Positions 39,401-54,400 of a stretch of DNA of 64,000 bases are shown here, one piece after another (position 1 is the stretch's first letter; each line of letters begins with the position of its first letter). The DNA comes from Ampullaceana balthica (lineage: Eukaryota > Mollusca > Gastropoda > Lymnaeidae). The notes under the pieces are model-generated. The model made no database searches and was not told the DNA's origin. It worked only from the letters and a program-made list of their open reading frames with translations. A program made the translations under genes and the position numbers. The stretch spans positions 1,310,476-1,374,475 of the forward strand of contig CALYLW010000016.1 in the NCBI GenBank assembly GCA_944989445.1, read 5' to 3'.

Positions 39401-42400
39401 AAGTCCGAGACCTCCGGAGATTGTTTTGTGATGATTGCCCACACCGCCAAAGTCGCCATGTCTGAATGCGAAGAGAAAAAAAGCGTACTCTGCATGACGT
39501 CACGTACGTTTTGGGACATTTATCAATTTATTTAATTATAAATTTAAAACTGGTATCAGAATGAAAAAAAAGAATAGTATTTTAAAATCATAGAGAGAAA
39601 ATTGAATAGTTGGTTGGCAATTCATTGCACCGTTTGAATTGCATCTATTTGCTTCATATTTCTCTGATTAAAGGATTGTTATCTCGTTCAATTTGATTAG
39701 TTTTTGGTCATTGAGGCTAGTTTAATTATTTCGCCCTTCTTGGTATATTTACAATCATAGTTACAAACAAGCAGACTTATGAATCTCCCAGCCAATGTCA
39801 TGCTCCAAGATATAAAACTTGATGACATAATTCTAATGTATCTGTAAAAAGAGTCATTCCTCTACAGTGTTCTTATTTAAAGTCTTATGAGTCTCTTGGC
39901 GTCTCCTCTTCTCATTGTCTGAACAAATGTTCTTGAACGGTTTTCCTACATTTTTTGAGGGGTTAACAACAAAGTCACATTTAATTTTAGAAAATCGCAA
40001 GACATTTTATTTAAACGACAATTTAAGTATCCGAGCGTGACAACCATGATGAGTGAGCATGAACAGTTAGCTCTATGGAACAAAGCCGTCAGCATCATGT
40101 CATTCATGTGATTTACAAATCGCTTAAACCGCTCTTGCTTTTCAGGCTTGTATTGGTACGGTGAGGAAGGGAAGCGAATGTGCCACTGCAGGACAGGCAG
40201 CTGTTACTCTAATGGTACGTGCCTAGAAGCTGAAGGCAGGTGCGCTCTGGGATGGTTCGGTCAAGAATGTCAGTTCAGTAAGTAAAAAGTAATTTTAAAG
40301 AGTACTTAGCAAGGAAGTGCATCAATCTAACGAAACATCACATACCCGAATCGTCTTAGAAACGATCAATGATTTTTTAAATCGCTTGGACTATCAGTCT
40401 AAACAAACTGGTAAATTATTTACGACCATTTAACTCAACGTTTAGCAATAAGCTCCACACTTACCAAAAATTAAATCGTTTATATGGTTTTAAAATTTCA
40501 AACAATTAAACAGAATTAGCAGATGACATGCCTTGGAAAACAAAATCAGATTTAAATGTTCCAAATTTATCGATCCATTTATAAACGCAATGTATCGTAT
40601 TCCCAATTACTTGATTAATCTAAGTGTTTTCAGTTTTTAATCTTATGATAGTTTTTCCATAAAACCTCCACAGTTTTCTTTTAATGGAAGTATGGTTTAT
40701 CTATTGATTTCCCCAACTGCCCTTTTTTTCACCTCCACTATTATTACCTTATTTTTGGCCAGTGAGGGCCCACCTTTAATTGGATTTAAAATATTGCCTG
40801 AGTCTTAATACAACTTTAAGTGTGCAGACTAACAAGCACACAAACAAACCAACCGCTACATTTATTAAACAGTCTCATTAAAATGTATGAACACATCTAG
40901 GCCACATCTGCAAATAAGTAACACTTTTGAATTTCAATTATTTTGAAAGTTAATTTAGTATTATATCACATATCCGCTAACCATTATATCACATGTCCGC
41001 TAACCATTATATCACATGTCCGCTAACCATTATATCACATGTCCGCTAACCATTATATCACATGTCCGCTAACAATTATATCACATGTCCACTAACCATT
41101 ATATGACATGTCCGCTAACAATTATATCACATGTCCGCTAACCATTATATCACATGTCGCTAAACATTATATCACATGTCCGCTAACCATTATATCACAT
41201 GTCCGCTAACCATTATATCACATGTCCGCTAACCATTATATCACATGTGACTAAACATTATATCACATGTCCGCTAACCATTATATCACATGTCCGCTAA
41301 CCATTATATCACATGTCCGCTAACCATTATATCACATGTCCGCTAGCCATTATATCACATGCCCGCTAACCATTATATCACATGCCCGCTAACCATTATA
41401 TCACATGTCCGCTAAACATTATATCACATGCCCGCTAACCATTATATCACATGTCCGCTAACCATTATATCACATGTCGCTAAACATTATATCACATGCC
41501 CGCTAACCATTATATCACATGTCCGCTAACCATTATATCACATGTCCGCTAACCATTATATCACATGTCGCTAACCATTATATCACATGTCCGCTAACCA
41601 AATACAGGTTTATTCAATATAACATCTAGTTCTCAAAACATTTGATGTTAAACTTCTTTCTTATGGTGACATTTTTCGTTCATATTACCACAATACGACA
41701 TAAAAAGATGTATGTTGGTCTGTTTCTCTAATAGGAGATTTGCTACTTAATGTCGATGATGTTTTACTCGACTTTGATGATTCCACTTGCTACTTATTAG
41801 TACGTAGCCCCCTCATGTTTGATTTCAAGGAGCCGTACTACTTCACCTGGATGCGCCTTGTCTTATACGGTTCCTTCAACACAAGTGGTAACAGTATCGT
41901 TAATGTAGGGTTGCATGGTGGTTGTGTCTAGCATTCTAATACGACCGTTAACAAAAGTAAATTGGGAGCCTACCCCAACGATTATTCTCTTAAACTGAGC
42001 AATGTTTTATTTATTATTTTTATCTTGGGGATGAGGGGTCAAAGGGTAGATAACTAAAGGTAGTGTTTAAATGGGGAAATTATATTTTTCCAGTCATGGA
42101 AATAAATATTCAACGTTATAATAGTCATAATAATCCCCCCACCCCTAAAAGAAAGAAACAAGAAAGACAACTCATGTTCAATGTAAAACATCGCACAGTA
42201 GCTATCTTTTGTTAATTCCACCTGGTTAGGGTAAAGAATTTTATCGCTTTGTTAACATACAAAATAATACAAGAAACCAGAAACTTTGTCGCTAAAGAAG
42301 AATTTCAAAATCATTATATGAGAAGCACAAAAAAATATAATAAAATTATTTTTTAAAAATAGCTGCTCAAGTTGTTTAACGTCAGTTATACCCAGAAGCG

Positions 42401-45400
42401 TCACCAGGTTCAGCCGGTGCAATTGCTCATGGTTTCTCCCGACTTACCCCATAGACCTCATCCAAGTGTCTGTGTGTCAAATCACGGCAATAACTGTAAC
42501 CCTTGTGTCACCACTTGTCATGGTGTCATCCAGTGCGATCCTCGCTACTAGTTATGTTCCTTGTCTTGAGCCCCTCTCTTTCTCTACTGCCACCATGATC
42601 CCATTCCATTTCTTTCACTACTGCCACCAAGATCCCATTCCATTTCTCACCTGTTCATACACAAGCACTCACATGTTTTGATTTTTTTTTCCAAATGGCT
42701 TCAGATAAGATCGGAAAAGGCGAGGTTTTCTTATTTCAATAAATTAGCATTTCTCTATTCATCAAATGGCAGATGAGAGTATTATTTAAACAATTCCTAA
42801 CTCGTCTAAACATTTTACAGGTATTTATAGGAAATTTATATTAGTCTTATCTCTCTAGGGACTGGCGTATGTGGGGTCATCCTAAGTATCGATTCTAACA
42901 AGTCAATTGATCCATTGATATGTACTAGGGACTGGCGTGTGTGGGGGTCGTCCTAAGTATCGATTCTAACAAGTCAATTCATCCATTGATAGGTACTAGG
43001 GACTGGCGTGTGTGGGGGTCGTCCTAAGTATCGCATTTAACGAGTCTATTCATCCATTGATAGGTAGTTCGAACATTTTTACCCTCCAACTGATCACTTC
43101 TGAAAACACAATTGGATGTAGCGATCACAAGGAGTTTCTCATTGACCACAGAACGCTGGACATCGCGTGCTACAACAACTTGACACTAGTTACGGCAGTG
43201 GTCCTCAGCTGGCATGGTTTTGCGAGCTTGTGTTCTGTGCATGTTTTTAGGGGTAGGTGACGCCGTGGATATTGAGAGCAATTGCAAAATTTAGTAATGA
43301 AACTGACGCTTAAGTAGCATAATTGCAAATTAAGTAGTAGTGCTTTTTTGTGTTTATTGTTTTATATAAAGCCGGTAAGGTAAGATATTAATGTGGATTA
43401 ACATTTAGGTTCATTCTGCCCTTTGTCACTGGTCATTAAAATATATCTTCATTAATATTTTACGAATATTAATGCTGAATAATTTAAGGAAATATGTAAT
43501 GTGAGCATAAGGCTCAGGTTCAACTGTCAATAATTTATGCTGTTAACATTTATAATATACTAATTAAGTTCAAAAAGGCATATGCATAACTTATTAAATA
43601 ATATTCATTAGCCTTAACAGTTATAAGAAAATTAGAATATCTGCATATTTTCTTTTAAAAAAATACATTAAAAAATCCCACGTCTGTAAAATATAATAAC
43701 ATTTCGTTATCCTCCTGTCCTAACATAGTTAAGACATCAAAGGACAAAATCACACATCTTTGAATATTATGTTGTATACATTTAGTTTTAAAAGATTACC
43801 AACTAACAGTTAATCACCACTTATCATGAAAGCATTTTTCATCTTAATGTTTGTTGTTGTTTTTTTTGCCGAATTTATTCAAAATACCACTTTGAGATTT
43901 GAAGTCAAGGTTCCTCTTGCTCAGCATGTAAATGTAATAAAAATGTGTCCGGCGCTAACACGTTCTTCATTTATGACTATCTGAACTTGGGCATTGCATT
44001 GAACTCTAGATCGCATGTTTTTAAAAATAAAATTTGAGCATTTATTGCTGCTCAAAGCATCAGAACTGAAAAAAAAACAATCTAAGATTGTACTTCGACC
44101 CAGCGAGTAAATTTACAAGGAGCCATCAATGTGTTTTTTTAATAAATAAGTACACAATGTTTCCACTCATCCATTTCTTCCTTAGACATCATAGAGTTAA
44201 GTTTACTACTAAGACAAAATGAATTAAATATATTTATTTTGACTATAAAATTTATGCTCAATAAATATATATACCGTCAGTTAATAGAAAGAGCTTCGCA
44301 TAAGTCGCGAGGTTCTTAAAAACTCATTGAATTTCCATTTACTAGAGTTCATGTCCATGTTTGACTTGCAAAGATGTTGTTGTTGTATTTTATATAAACG
44401 ATTGGATCTTTTTGTTTTTGTTTTTTTAAAACAAATTTCTGATACATCTTTCCCAGGCCAGAATATAGGCCTCAAGGAGCACGGAAGCAGTACGTGCCTT
44501 GCTGAAGGGAGCTCACCCGATTATCCTATCGATGGAGAATACGGTGTCGTTGCCCCTGCTTTTCTTGGAAATATTTCAGAACGGAACCAATCTTGGAGAC
44601 TAGACCTGCACTACGGACGAATTATATATGATGTCATAATTTACATCCAGGATCGTAAGTGTTGACGATAAAGTAAAAATAATTGCTTAACATATAACAT
44701 GAAAACTTTATATGCAGGTATACAAATAAATGGTATTTTCTATTCCCAAGTCAAATATTCAATGTATTCTCTTAAATTAAATTTAACAAAAAACAAAAAA
44801 AACACTTAAACATGGCTATTTCAAGAAAATAATCATGGCACTCGCTTCTTTTAAAACCAAGTCAAACGGCTCTTCCACAGAATATACGAATTGCGTCTTT
44901 TTATTTTTTTTTGCATGTATACATATCTCCCATTAACATTTTTATAAAACAGATGTTGATTATGTCTTTGGGGATTTGAACCCACAGCAGAATTTCAGCA
45001 GATGATGGACGTCAACTTGACCCTGCAGTTCCGGTCTCAGTCCAACGCCATCGTTCCCCGTGACAACGAGCAGGTCTACAGGTTTTCCAAAGGGATGAAC
45101 TTTCTGCGCATCCCATCCGGCACGCAAAGATCCGTACAGTCTATGCGAATTGAACTCATCAAATCAGAGAAAGAGGACAAAGTCCTGTCGCTTTCTGAAG
45201 TTGAAGTCTACGGTCGTAAGTTTTATATTGTTAAAATTACCATTGCTGGCGTATTTGGTATCTTAAAACATGTAATTCCCAAGAGCGACCTCTATCACGT
45301 CTTCATAGACTTTAAAAAAGCGTTCAACAGAGTGTGGTATGCGGTACTGTGGGGAACTATACACAAATTTATCATTAATGCAAACCTCATTGAAGTGATC

Positions 45401-48400
45401 AAGAACCTGTACAACAGAGCAACTAGAGCAGTACCCTTCAACAGCAAGCTGGGAGATTGGTTCAAGACCTTTGTTGGTGTCAGACAAGGATGCTTACTTT
45501 TCCCCATCCTCTTTAACCTCTTCCTGGAAATGATTATGAAAGATGTGCTAGAAAACCACGTCGGAACAGTCAAACGAAGGCTAAAAGCCAGAAATTATTG
45601 CCAAAATGGCACAGGCAATCGCAGCGCTGAGCGAAGTAAAACACATCTAGCAAAGCAAGAAACTCTCCCTGGGATCAAAGATCCGACTAATGCGCTCTCT
45701 GGTTATGTAGGTCTTCTTGTACGGTTGTTATGCTTGGACGCTCACTGCAGACCACCAAAGAAGAATCAATGCGCTAGAGATGAGATTTTTCCGAAAGATT
45801 CTGAAAATCTCCTACACAGAACACATCAAAACCGAAGCGGTCCGCAACAAAATAACAGCTGTCATTGGCCCCTACGAGGATGCTATGGTATGGACAAGTG
45901 GTAAGATCTGGAGGTCTCGCAAAGACTTTATGCAAGGCACAGTCCAGGGAGGAAGAAAAAAGAGGCAGACAAAAGGAGAGATGGGAAGACGACAACAAAG
46001 AGTTGACCGGTCTGCCATTCATCGACTCCCAAAAGGTAGCACAGGACCGGGACAAATGGCATGAGATAGCGTTCAGTTCACGATGTTGCCCCAATGACCC
46101 ACCGACGGTTTAAGGGATAGTCAAGTCAAGTCAAGTCAGTCAAGACATTTAATGCGTGAAATAAAACCTAGCATGATCACAGTGATCAAATGAGTACACT
46201 ATTATTAAATCACACGAAAATTGGGTCCTCAGAACGCATTCTTATTTTGTGTTTCTTTGTAATTTGTAAATTATGCTGTGTGTTTTAACTGTTGTTTGAT
46301 CTTTCAGTGTGTGCTCCACCATTTTATGGTGTCGACTGTCTCGAACTTTGTTCATTCGAGTGTGAGAATAAATTGTGTCATTATAACGGGGAGTGCTACC
46401 GTACACTTAGAGGTTGGTGAGTGCTGACGTTTCTGTACACTATCCCACTTCCTAACCGTACACATCCAGAGGTGCCAACTCTAACGTCGTTATTGTATAC
46501 ATCCTCCTTTTCTACTGGTGCCCACTTTCCCTTCATTACTGTACACACCATCCCTCTATAGTGGTACCCACTCTCCCGTCGTTATTGTACACATACTCCC
46601 TCTCTACTTCAACCTACTCTCCGTCGTTATTGTACACATCCTCCCTCTCTACTTCAACCTACTCTCTCGTCGTTATTGTACACATACTCCCTCTCTACTT
46701 CAACCTACTCTCTCGTCGTTATTGTACACATACTCCCTCTCTACTTCAACCTACTCTCTCGTCGTTATTGTACACATACTCCCTCTCTACTTCAACCTAC
46801 TCTCTCGTCGTTATTGTACACATACTCCCTCTCTACTTCAACCTACTCTCTCGTCGTTATTGTACACATACTCCCTCTCTACTTCAACCTACTCTCTCGT
46901 CGTTATTGTACACATACTCCCTCTCTACTTCAACCTACTCTCCCGTCGTTATTGTACACATCCTCCCTCTCTACTTCAACCTACTCTCTCGTCGTTATTG
47001 TACGCATACTCCCTCTCTACTTCAACCTACTCTCTCGTCGTTATTGTACACATACTCCCTCTCTACTTCAACCTACTCTCTCGTCGTTATTGTACACATA
47101 CTCCCTCTCTACTTCAACCTACTCTCTCGTCGTTATTGTACACATACTCCCTCTCTACTTCAACCTACTCTCTCGTCGTTATTGTACACATACTCCCTCT
47201 CTACTTCAACCTACTCTCTCGTCGTTATTGTACACATACTCCCTCTCTACTTCAACCTACTCTCGTCGTTATGGTACACATACTCCCTCTATACTTCAAC
47301 CTACTCTCTCGTCGTTATTGTACACAAAATCCCTCTCTACTGCAACCTACTCTCTCGTCGTTATTGTACACATACTCCCTCTCTACTTCAACCTATTCTC
47401 TCGTCGTTATTGTACACATACTCCTTCTCTACTTCAACCTACTCTCTCGTCGTTATTGTACACATACTCCCTCTCTACTTCAACCTATTCTCTCGTCGTT
47501 ATTGTACACATACTCCCTCTCTACTTCAACCTACTCTCTCGTCGTTATTGTACACATACTACCTCTCTACTTCAACCTAGTCTCTCGTCGTTATTGTACA
47601 CATACTCCCTCTCTACTTTAACCTACTCTCTCGTCGTTATTGTACACATACTCCCTCTCTACTTCAACCTACTCTCTCGTCGTTATTGTACACATACTCC
47701 CTCTCTACTTCAACCTACTCTCTCGTCGTTATTGTACACATACTCCCTCTCTACTTCAACCTACTCTCTCGTCGTTATTGTACACATACTCCCTCTCTAC
47801 TTCAACCTACTCTCTCGTCGTTATTGTACACATACTCCCTCTCTACTTCAACCTACTCTCTCGTCGTTATTGTACACATACTCCCTCTCTACTTCAACCT
47901 ACTCTCTCGTCGTTATTGTACACATACTCCCTCTCTACTTCAACCTACTCTCTCGTCGTTATTGTACACATACTCCCTCTCTACTTCAACCTACTCTCTC
48001 GTCGTTATTGTACACATACGCCCTCTCTACTGCAACCTACTCTCTCGTCGTTATTGTACACATACTCCCTCTCTACTTCAACCTATTCTCTCGTCGTTAT
48101 TGTACACATACTCCTTCTCTACTTCAACCTACTCTCTCGTCGTTATTGTACACATACTCCCTCTCTACTTCAACCTATTCTCTCGTCGTTATTGTACACA
48201 TACTCCCTCTCTACTTCAACCTACTCTCTCGTCGTTATTGTACACATACTCCCTCTCTACTTCAACCTACTCTCTCGTCGTTATTGTACACATACTCCCT
48301 CTCTACTTCAACCTACTCTCTCGTCGTTATTGTACACATACTCCCTCTCTAATTCAACCTACTCTCTCGTCGTTATTGTACACATACTCCCTCTCTACTT

Positions 48401-51400
48401 CAACCTACTCTCTCGTCGTTATTGTACACATACTCCCTCTCTACTTCAACCTACTCTCTCGTCGTTATTGTACACATACTCCCTCTCTACTGCAACCTAC
48501 TCTCTCGTCGTTATTGTACACATACTCCCTCTCTACTTCAACCTATTCTCTCGTCGTTATTGTACACATACTCCCTTCTCTACTTCAACCTACTCTCTCG
48601 TCGTTATTGTACACATACTCCCTCTCTACTTCAACCTATTCTCTCGTCGTTATTGTACACATACTCCCTCTCTACTCAACCTGCTCTCTCGTCGTTATTG
48701 TACACATACTACCCTCTCTACTTCAACCTACTCTCTCGTCGTTATTGTACACATACTCCCTCTCTACTTCAACCTACTCTCTCGTCGTTATTGTACACAT
48801 ACTCCCTCTCTACTTCAACCTACTCTCTCGTCGTTATTGTACACATACTCCCTCTCTACTTCAACCTACTCTCTCGTCGTTATTGTACACATACTCCCTC
48901 TCTACTTCAACCTACTCTCTCGTCGTTATTGTACACATACTCCCTCTCTACTTCAACCTACTCTCTCGTCGTTATTGTACACATACTCCCTCTCTACTTC
49001 AACCTACTCTCTCGTCGTTATTGTACACATACTCCCTCTCTACTTCAACCTACTCTCTCGTCGTTATTGTACACATACTCCCTCTCTACTTCAACCTACT
49101 CTCTCGTCGTTATTGTACACATACTCCCTCTCTACTTCAACCTACTCTCTCGTCGTTATTGTACACATACTCCCTCTCTACTTCAACCTACTCTCTCGTC
49201 GTTATTGTACACATACTCCCTCTCTACTTCAACCTACTCTCTCGTCGTTATTGTACACATACTCCCTCTCTACTTCAACCTACTCTCTCGTCGTTATTGT
49301 ACACATACTCCCTCTCTACTTCAACCTACTCTCTCGTCGTTATTGTACACATACTCCCTCTCTACTTCAACCTACTCTCTCGTCGTTATTGTACACATAC
49401 TCCCTCTCTACTTCAACCTACTCTCTCGTCGTTATTGTACACATACTCCCTCTCTACTTCAACCTACTCTCTCGTCGTTATTGTACACATACTCCCTCTC
49501 TACTTCAACCTACTCTCTCGTCGTTATTGTACACATACTCCCTCTCTACTTCAACCTACTCTCTCGTCGTTATTGTACACATACTCCCTCTCTACTTCAA
49601 CCTACTCTCTCGTCGTTATTGTACACATACTCCCTCTCTACTTCAACCTACTCTCTCGTCGTTATTGTACACATACTCCCTCTCTACTTCAACCTACTCT
49701 CTCGTCGTTATTGTACACATACTCCCTCTCTACTTCAACCTACTCTCTCGTCGTTATTGTACACATACTCCCTCTCTACTTCAACCTACTCTCTCGTCGT
49801 TATTGTACACATACTCCCTCTCTACTTCAACCTACTCTCTCGTCGTTATTGTACACATACTCCCTCTCTACTTCAACCTACTCTCTCGTCGTTATTGTAC
49901 ACATACTCCCTCTCTACTTCAACCTATTCTCTCGTCGTTATTGTACACATACTCCCTCTCTACTTCAACCTACTCTCTCGTCGTTATTGTACACATACTC
50001 CCTCTCTACTTCAACCTACTCTCTCGTCGTTATTGTACACATACTCCCTCTCTACTTCAACCTACTCTCTCGTCGTTATTGTACACATACTCCCTCTCTA
50101 CTTCAACCTACTCTCTCGTCGTTATTGTACACATACTCCCTCTCTACTTCAACCTACTCTCTCGTCGTTATTGTACACATACTCCCTCTCTACTTCAACC
50201 TACTCTCTCGTCGTTATTGTACACATACTCCCTCTCTACTTCAACCTACTCTCTCGTCGTTATTGTACACATACTCCCTCTCTACTTCAACCTACTCTCT
50301 CGTCGTTATTGTACACATACTCCCTCTCTACTTCAACCTACTCTCTCGTCGTTATTGTACACATACTCCCTCTCTACTTCAACCTACTCTCTCGTCGTTA
50401 TTGTACACATACTCCCTCTCTACTTCAACCTACTCTCTCGTCGTTATTGTACACATACTCCCTCTCTACTTCAACCTACTCTCTCGTCGTTATTGTACAC
50501 ATACTCCCTCTCTACTTCAACCTACTCTCTCGTCGTTATTGTACACATACTCCCTCTCTACTTCAACCTACTCTCTCGTCGTTATTGTACACATACTCCC
50601 TCTCTACTTCAACCTACTCTCTCGTCGTTATTGTACACATACTCCCTCTCTACTTCAACCTACTCTCTCGTCGTTATTGTACACATACTCCCTCTCTACT
50701 TCAACCTACTCTCTCGTCGTTATTGTACACATACTCCCTCTCTACTTCAACCTACTCTCTCGTCGTTATTGTACACATACTCCCTCTCTACTTCAACCTA
50801 CTCTCTCGTCGTTATTGTACACATACTCCCTCTCTACTTCAACCTACTCTCTCGTCGTTATTGTACACATACTCCCTCTCTACTTCAACCTACTCTCTCG
50901 TCGTTATTGTACACATACTCCCTCTCTACTTCAACCTACTCTCTCGTCGTTATTGTACACATACTCCCTCTCTACTTCAACCTACTCTCTCGTCGTTATT
51001 GTACACATACTCCCTTCTCTACTTCAACCTACTCTCTCGTCGTTATTGTACACATACTCCCTCTCTACTTCAACCTACTCTCTCGTCGTTATTGTACACA
51101 TACTCCCTCTCTACTTCAACCTACTCTCTCGTCGTTATTGTACACATACTCCCTCTCTACTTCAACCTACTCTCTCGTCGTTATTGTACACATACTCCCT
51201 CTCTACTTCAACCTACTCTCTCGTCGTTATTGTACACATACTCCCTCTCTACTTCAACCTACTCTCTCGTCGTTATTGTACACATACTCCTCTCTACTTC
51301 AACCTACTCTCTCGTCGTTATTGTACACATACTCCCTCTCTACTTCAACCTACTCTCTCGTCGTTATTGTACACATACTCCTTCTCTACTTCAACCTACT

Positions 51401-54400
51401 CTCTCGTCGTTATTGTAAACATACTCCCTCTCTACTTCAACTTACTCTCTCGTCGTTATTGTACACATACTCCCTCTCTACTTCTACCTACTCTCTCGTC
51501 GTTATTGTACACATACTTCCTGTCTACTTCTACCTACTCTCTCGTCGCTATTCTAATTAATCACCCATAATTGTTTTACCAATTCCACATATCCGTTACT
51601 TTATTATGCCAGTGTCTATACCTAGTTGTGCCAATTAGCTCTCTAACCTAATGTAAATACCTAGTTAGTCCTAGTTATAAAACAGTTCCTGACCAAGCTG
51701 CTACCATGTCTCTTAGCTCGCCATACTCATTAGTCTTTATTTTTCATATTTCATCGCTCTGATTTCACTTCTCCATTAACATGACCCTTGTTATCATGTA
51801 CATGCTAACTCAATACACACATTAAAATTGCGGTGAATTAAATTAAGCTCTAAAGAGATGAAAAATTTCCACAGTTACGACACCGATGTCTTCCACAACC
51901 CAGCATTTAAAAGGTTTGTTAATACATACTACTTTATATGTTAAGCAAAGAATGGCATATTTCCCAACGGCATCATTTTTTTTTAATTCTTAATTAACAC
52001 ACATTGATGAGGAGACGGTGGACGTATTAAAACTTTAAATTATTTTTTAAAATACATTCTCGTTTAACTTGGGAATTTTAACTTTTCATTGTACACTTCA
52101 TATCTTAACGCTGTAGGTAACCAATGCCCGGTGGGTTATTCCGGCAAGAAATGTCAGTTCCCGTGTCATTGCCAGAATCATTTATGTTACAAAAATGGAT
52201 TGTGCAGAAATGGTTCATCGTGCGCGGACGGATGGTTTGCACTACAATGTCAATACAGTAATTGTCTCGCAATACAGATCTCGTAATGTTATACCTCATA
52301 ACATGCAATATTTGTTGCTATTTAAAGTTCACCTAATAATTTTAATAAAATTGAATTTTTCGGGTATGTAGATATTATCTTTAAAAAGTGATTTAGAGGC
52401 AATGTTTTTTTGTGTTTTTAGTTATTTTCTGTTTCAATGTTGTATATATTTAAACAACCATGAAAGTTGCGTATAATAAAAATGAAAGCCGCTGCGTCAC
52501 GTGACGAAACCAAATCTGTCTCTTAGGTGATCTGGCCAAACATGTTGACGTCAATGACCCGGTACATAACGATAACAACGACACCAGCTGTTCCAACTCA
52601 AGTGATAACATCGCAACCATCGACGTCAGAGAAACATTCCTCTACAATTGGATCAGGGTCGTTTTTGATCCCTCAGGTGTGTAGTCCAGAGCCAGGTGCG
52701 TAAATCATGGCTAGATGGGAATACACGGTTAGGTGTGAATTTAATTCACTGGTTTTGCTAGCTTGATTTTTGTTCTGAATGAATTTTATTTTAAATTAAC
52801 TAATATATTCCCACAATTTTATAATCAGCCAAATGTATTGTTTAAAATGTAAAAATAATTTTTAAAAGTTTTCCTCTTTAATGTTTTCAAAAACAAATAA
52901 ACAAATAAAACAAACAAACAATTAAAAATATTAGGACTATTCCTTGTGGTTTGGAAAGTGATTTTCCTTTCCGTAATGAGAATCAGAATTACTTTTAGCT
53001 TTTGCTTTCTGTTCACAATAGTAGGTAGATATGTAATAAAATCATTAATTAGTATTTATTTTTTGTAAATTGACAAAATTAGCTCTTTTAAAAATCTCTT
53101 ATATTAACTTCACTGCCGTCTCTGTCTCTCTGTCTTCGTCATGCGGGTGGAAAAACAAAAGTCAAAAATGACCCACTTCCCGTGATGCCATCGAGCTGAA
53201 ATTTAACACATGTACCCGTGTCACCTAACAATGCATAGTATCAAATTTTCAGATCAATCGAACGTACCGTAATTAAATTAATAAATTTTTAGTTTATCTC
53301 TATACGACGTATGTAATTCAATTTCACAGTTTGTTATTGTTGTTTTTTTCACGTGACAGCTCAGTTCGCGCGTAGACACAACATCGTCAATGTACCGGTG
53401 TGCTTTTGTTTACATTTTACGTGTCACGCTGAGCTCGGTCCAACGATCGGTGACCAGCCCTTCCACTCTCCCACCCCACCCACCCCACCCCTGGGTTATA
53501 AAACAAAAGTTGAGTTAAGACAGATTCAGTCTGTAAATGTTTGTCGCGTTTGAACATAATCAATACTTTTAGTTATGTCTCATATATAAGGGATTTATAG
53601 TCAAAAACTTTGTTTTTACGGGTTTGTTTTATTTTAAATTCTTCACTTTAGCCGAGGTCTCAAATTTAACTCTGACCTTCGAAGATTCTCAAATTTGCGA
53701 GAAGAAAAAGGTCTTGACTGAAAATGACAATACTCATGAAATATTCTGCAGTAATAATATTGTGACACGGACAGTCACGTTGACATGGGAGGGACGTGGA
53801 TCTTTGTGCTCTTTTTACATCAGCGAGGGTAAGAGCATCTAGATGTTACCTTTAAGATACAACGAATATTGGATGTGATCTTTAAAATTTAGAGTGCTAA
53901 GAATCTGCGATATGATCTTTAAGCAAGTTAAAAGCACTTAAGTTGGCCTAAATAAGTAAAATTAGTCATTGGATTTCCTCATAAAATAAGAGTCCTTCCA
54001 GTTTAGTCATCAAGATAGATTATTTTTAAGATACAAATGCAGTTTTTTTGTTTTTTTAAAAATTAAATGAGTTGTCTATAAATCTATTCTAGGTCCCATC
54101 ACATTGAAACTTGCCAGTATTTAAAAATAGAAATGAAAGGAAAAGCAAGAAAATTTAAATAATGCTACAAATGATATAACATTTTATGATCATTTCCTTA
54201 CGTTGAATAATGCTTCGATAATGATTTTAGTTTCCAGACTTTTTAAGCATCTTCATCAAACAATTATTTGTGGGAATTCGAGTAAGATTTACGGTATTTA
54301 AATTTAAATGAAAGGACAAATGTTGAAATAGTTAATGACAATACATTTTAAATAAGACAAGTAGCTTTCTCCCTGATTTGTAGTTCTAATCCAATAAGTT

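Noticed and set aside
46518..51570. Open frames of up to 1306 residues (SLLYTYSLSTSTYSLVVIVH-type repeats)
   Set aside because: They are translations of the 46-bp intronic array, equally open in all three + frames because the unit has no stop codon. Lengths vary with the array, and the sequence lies between exons 10 and 11.
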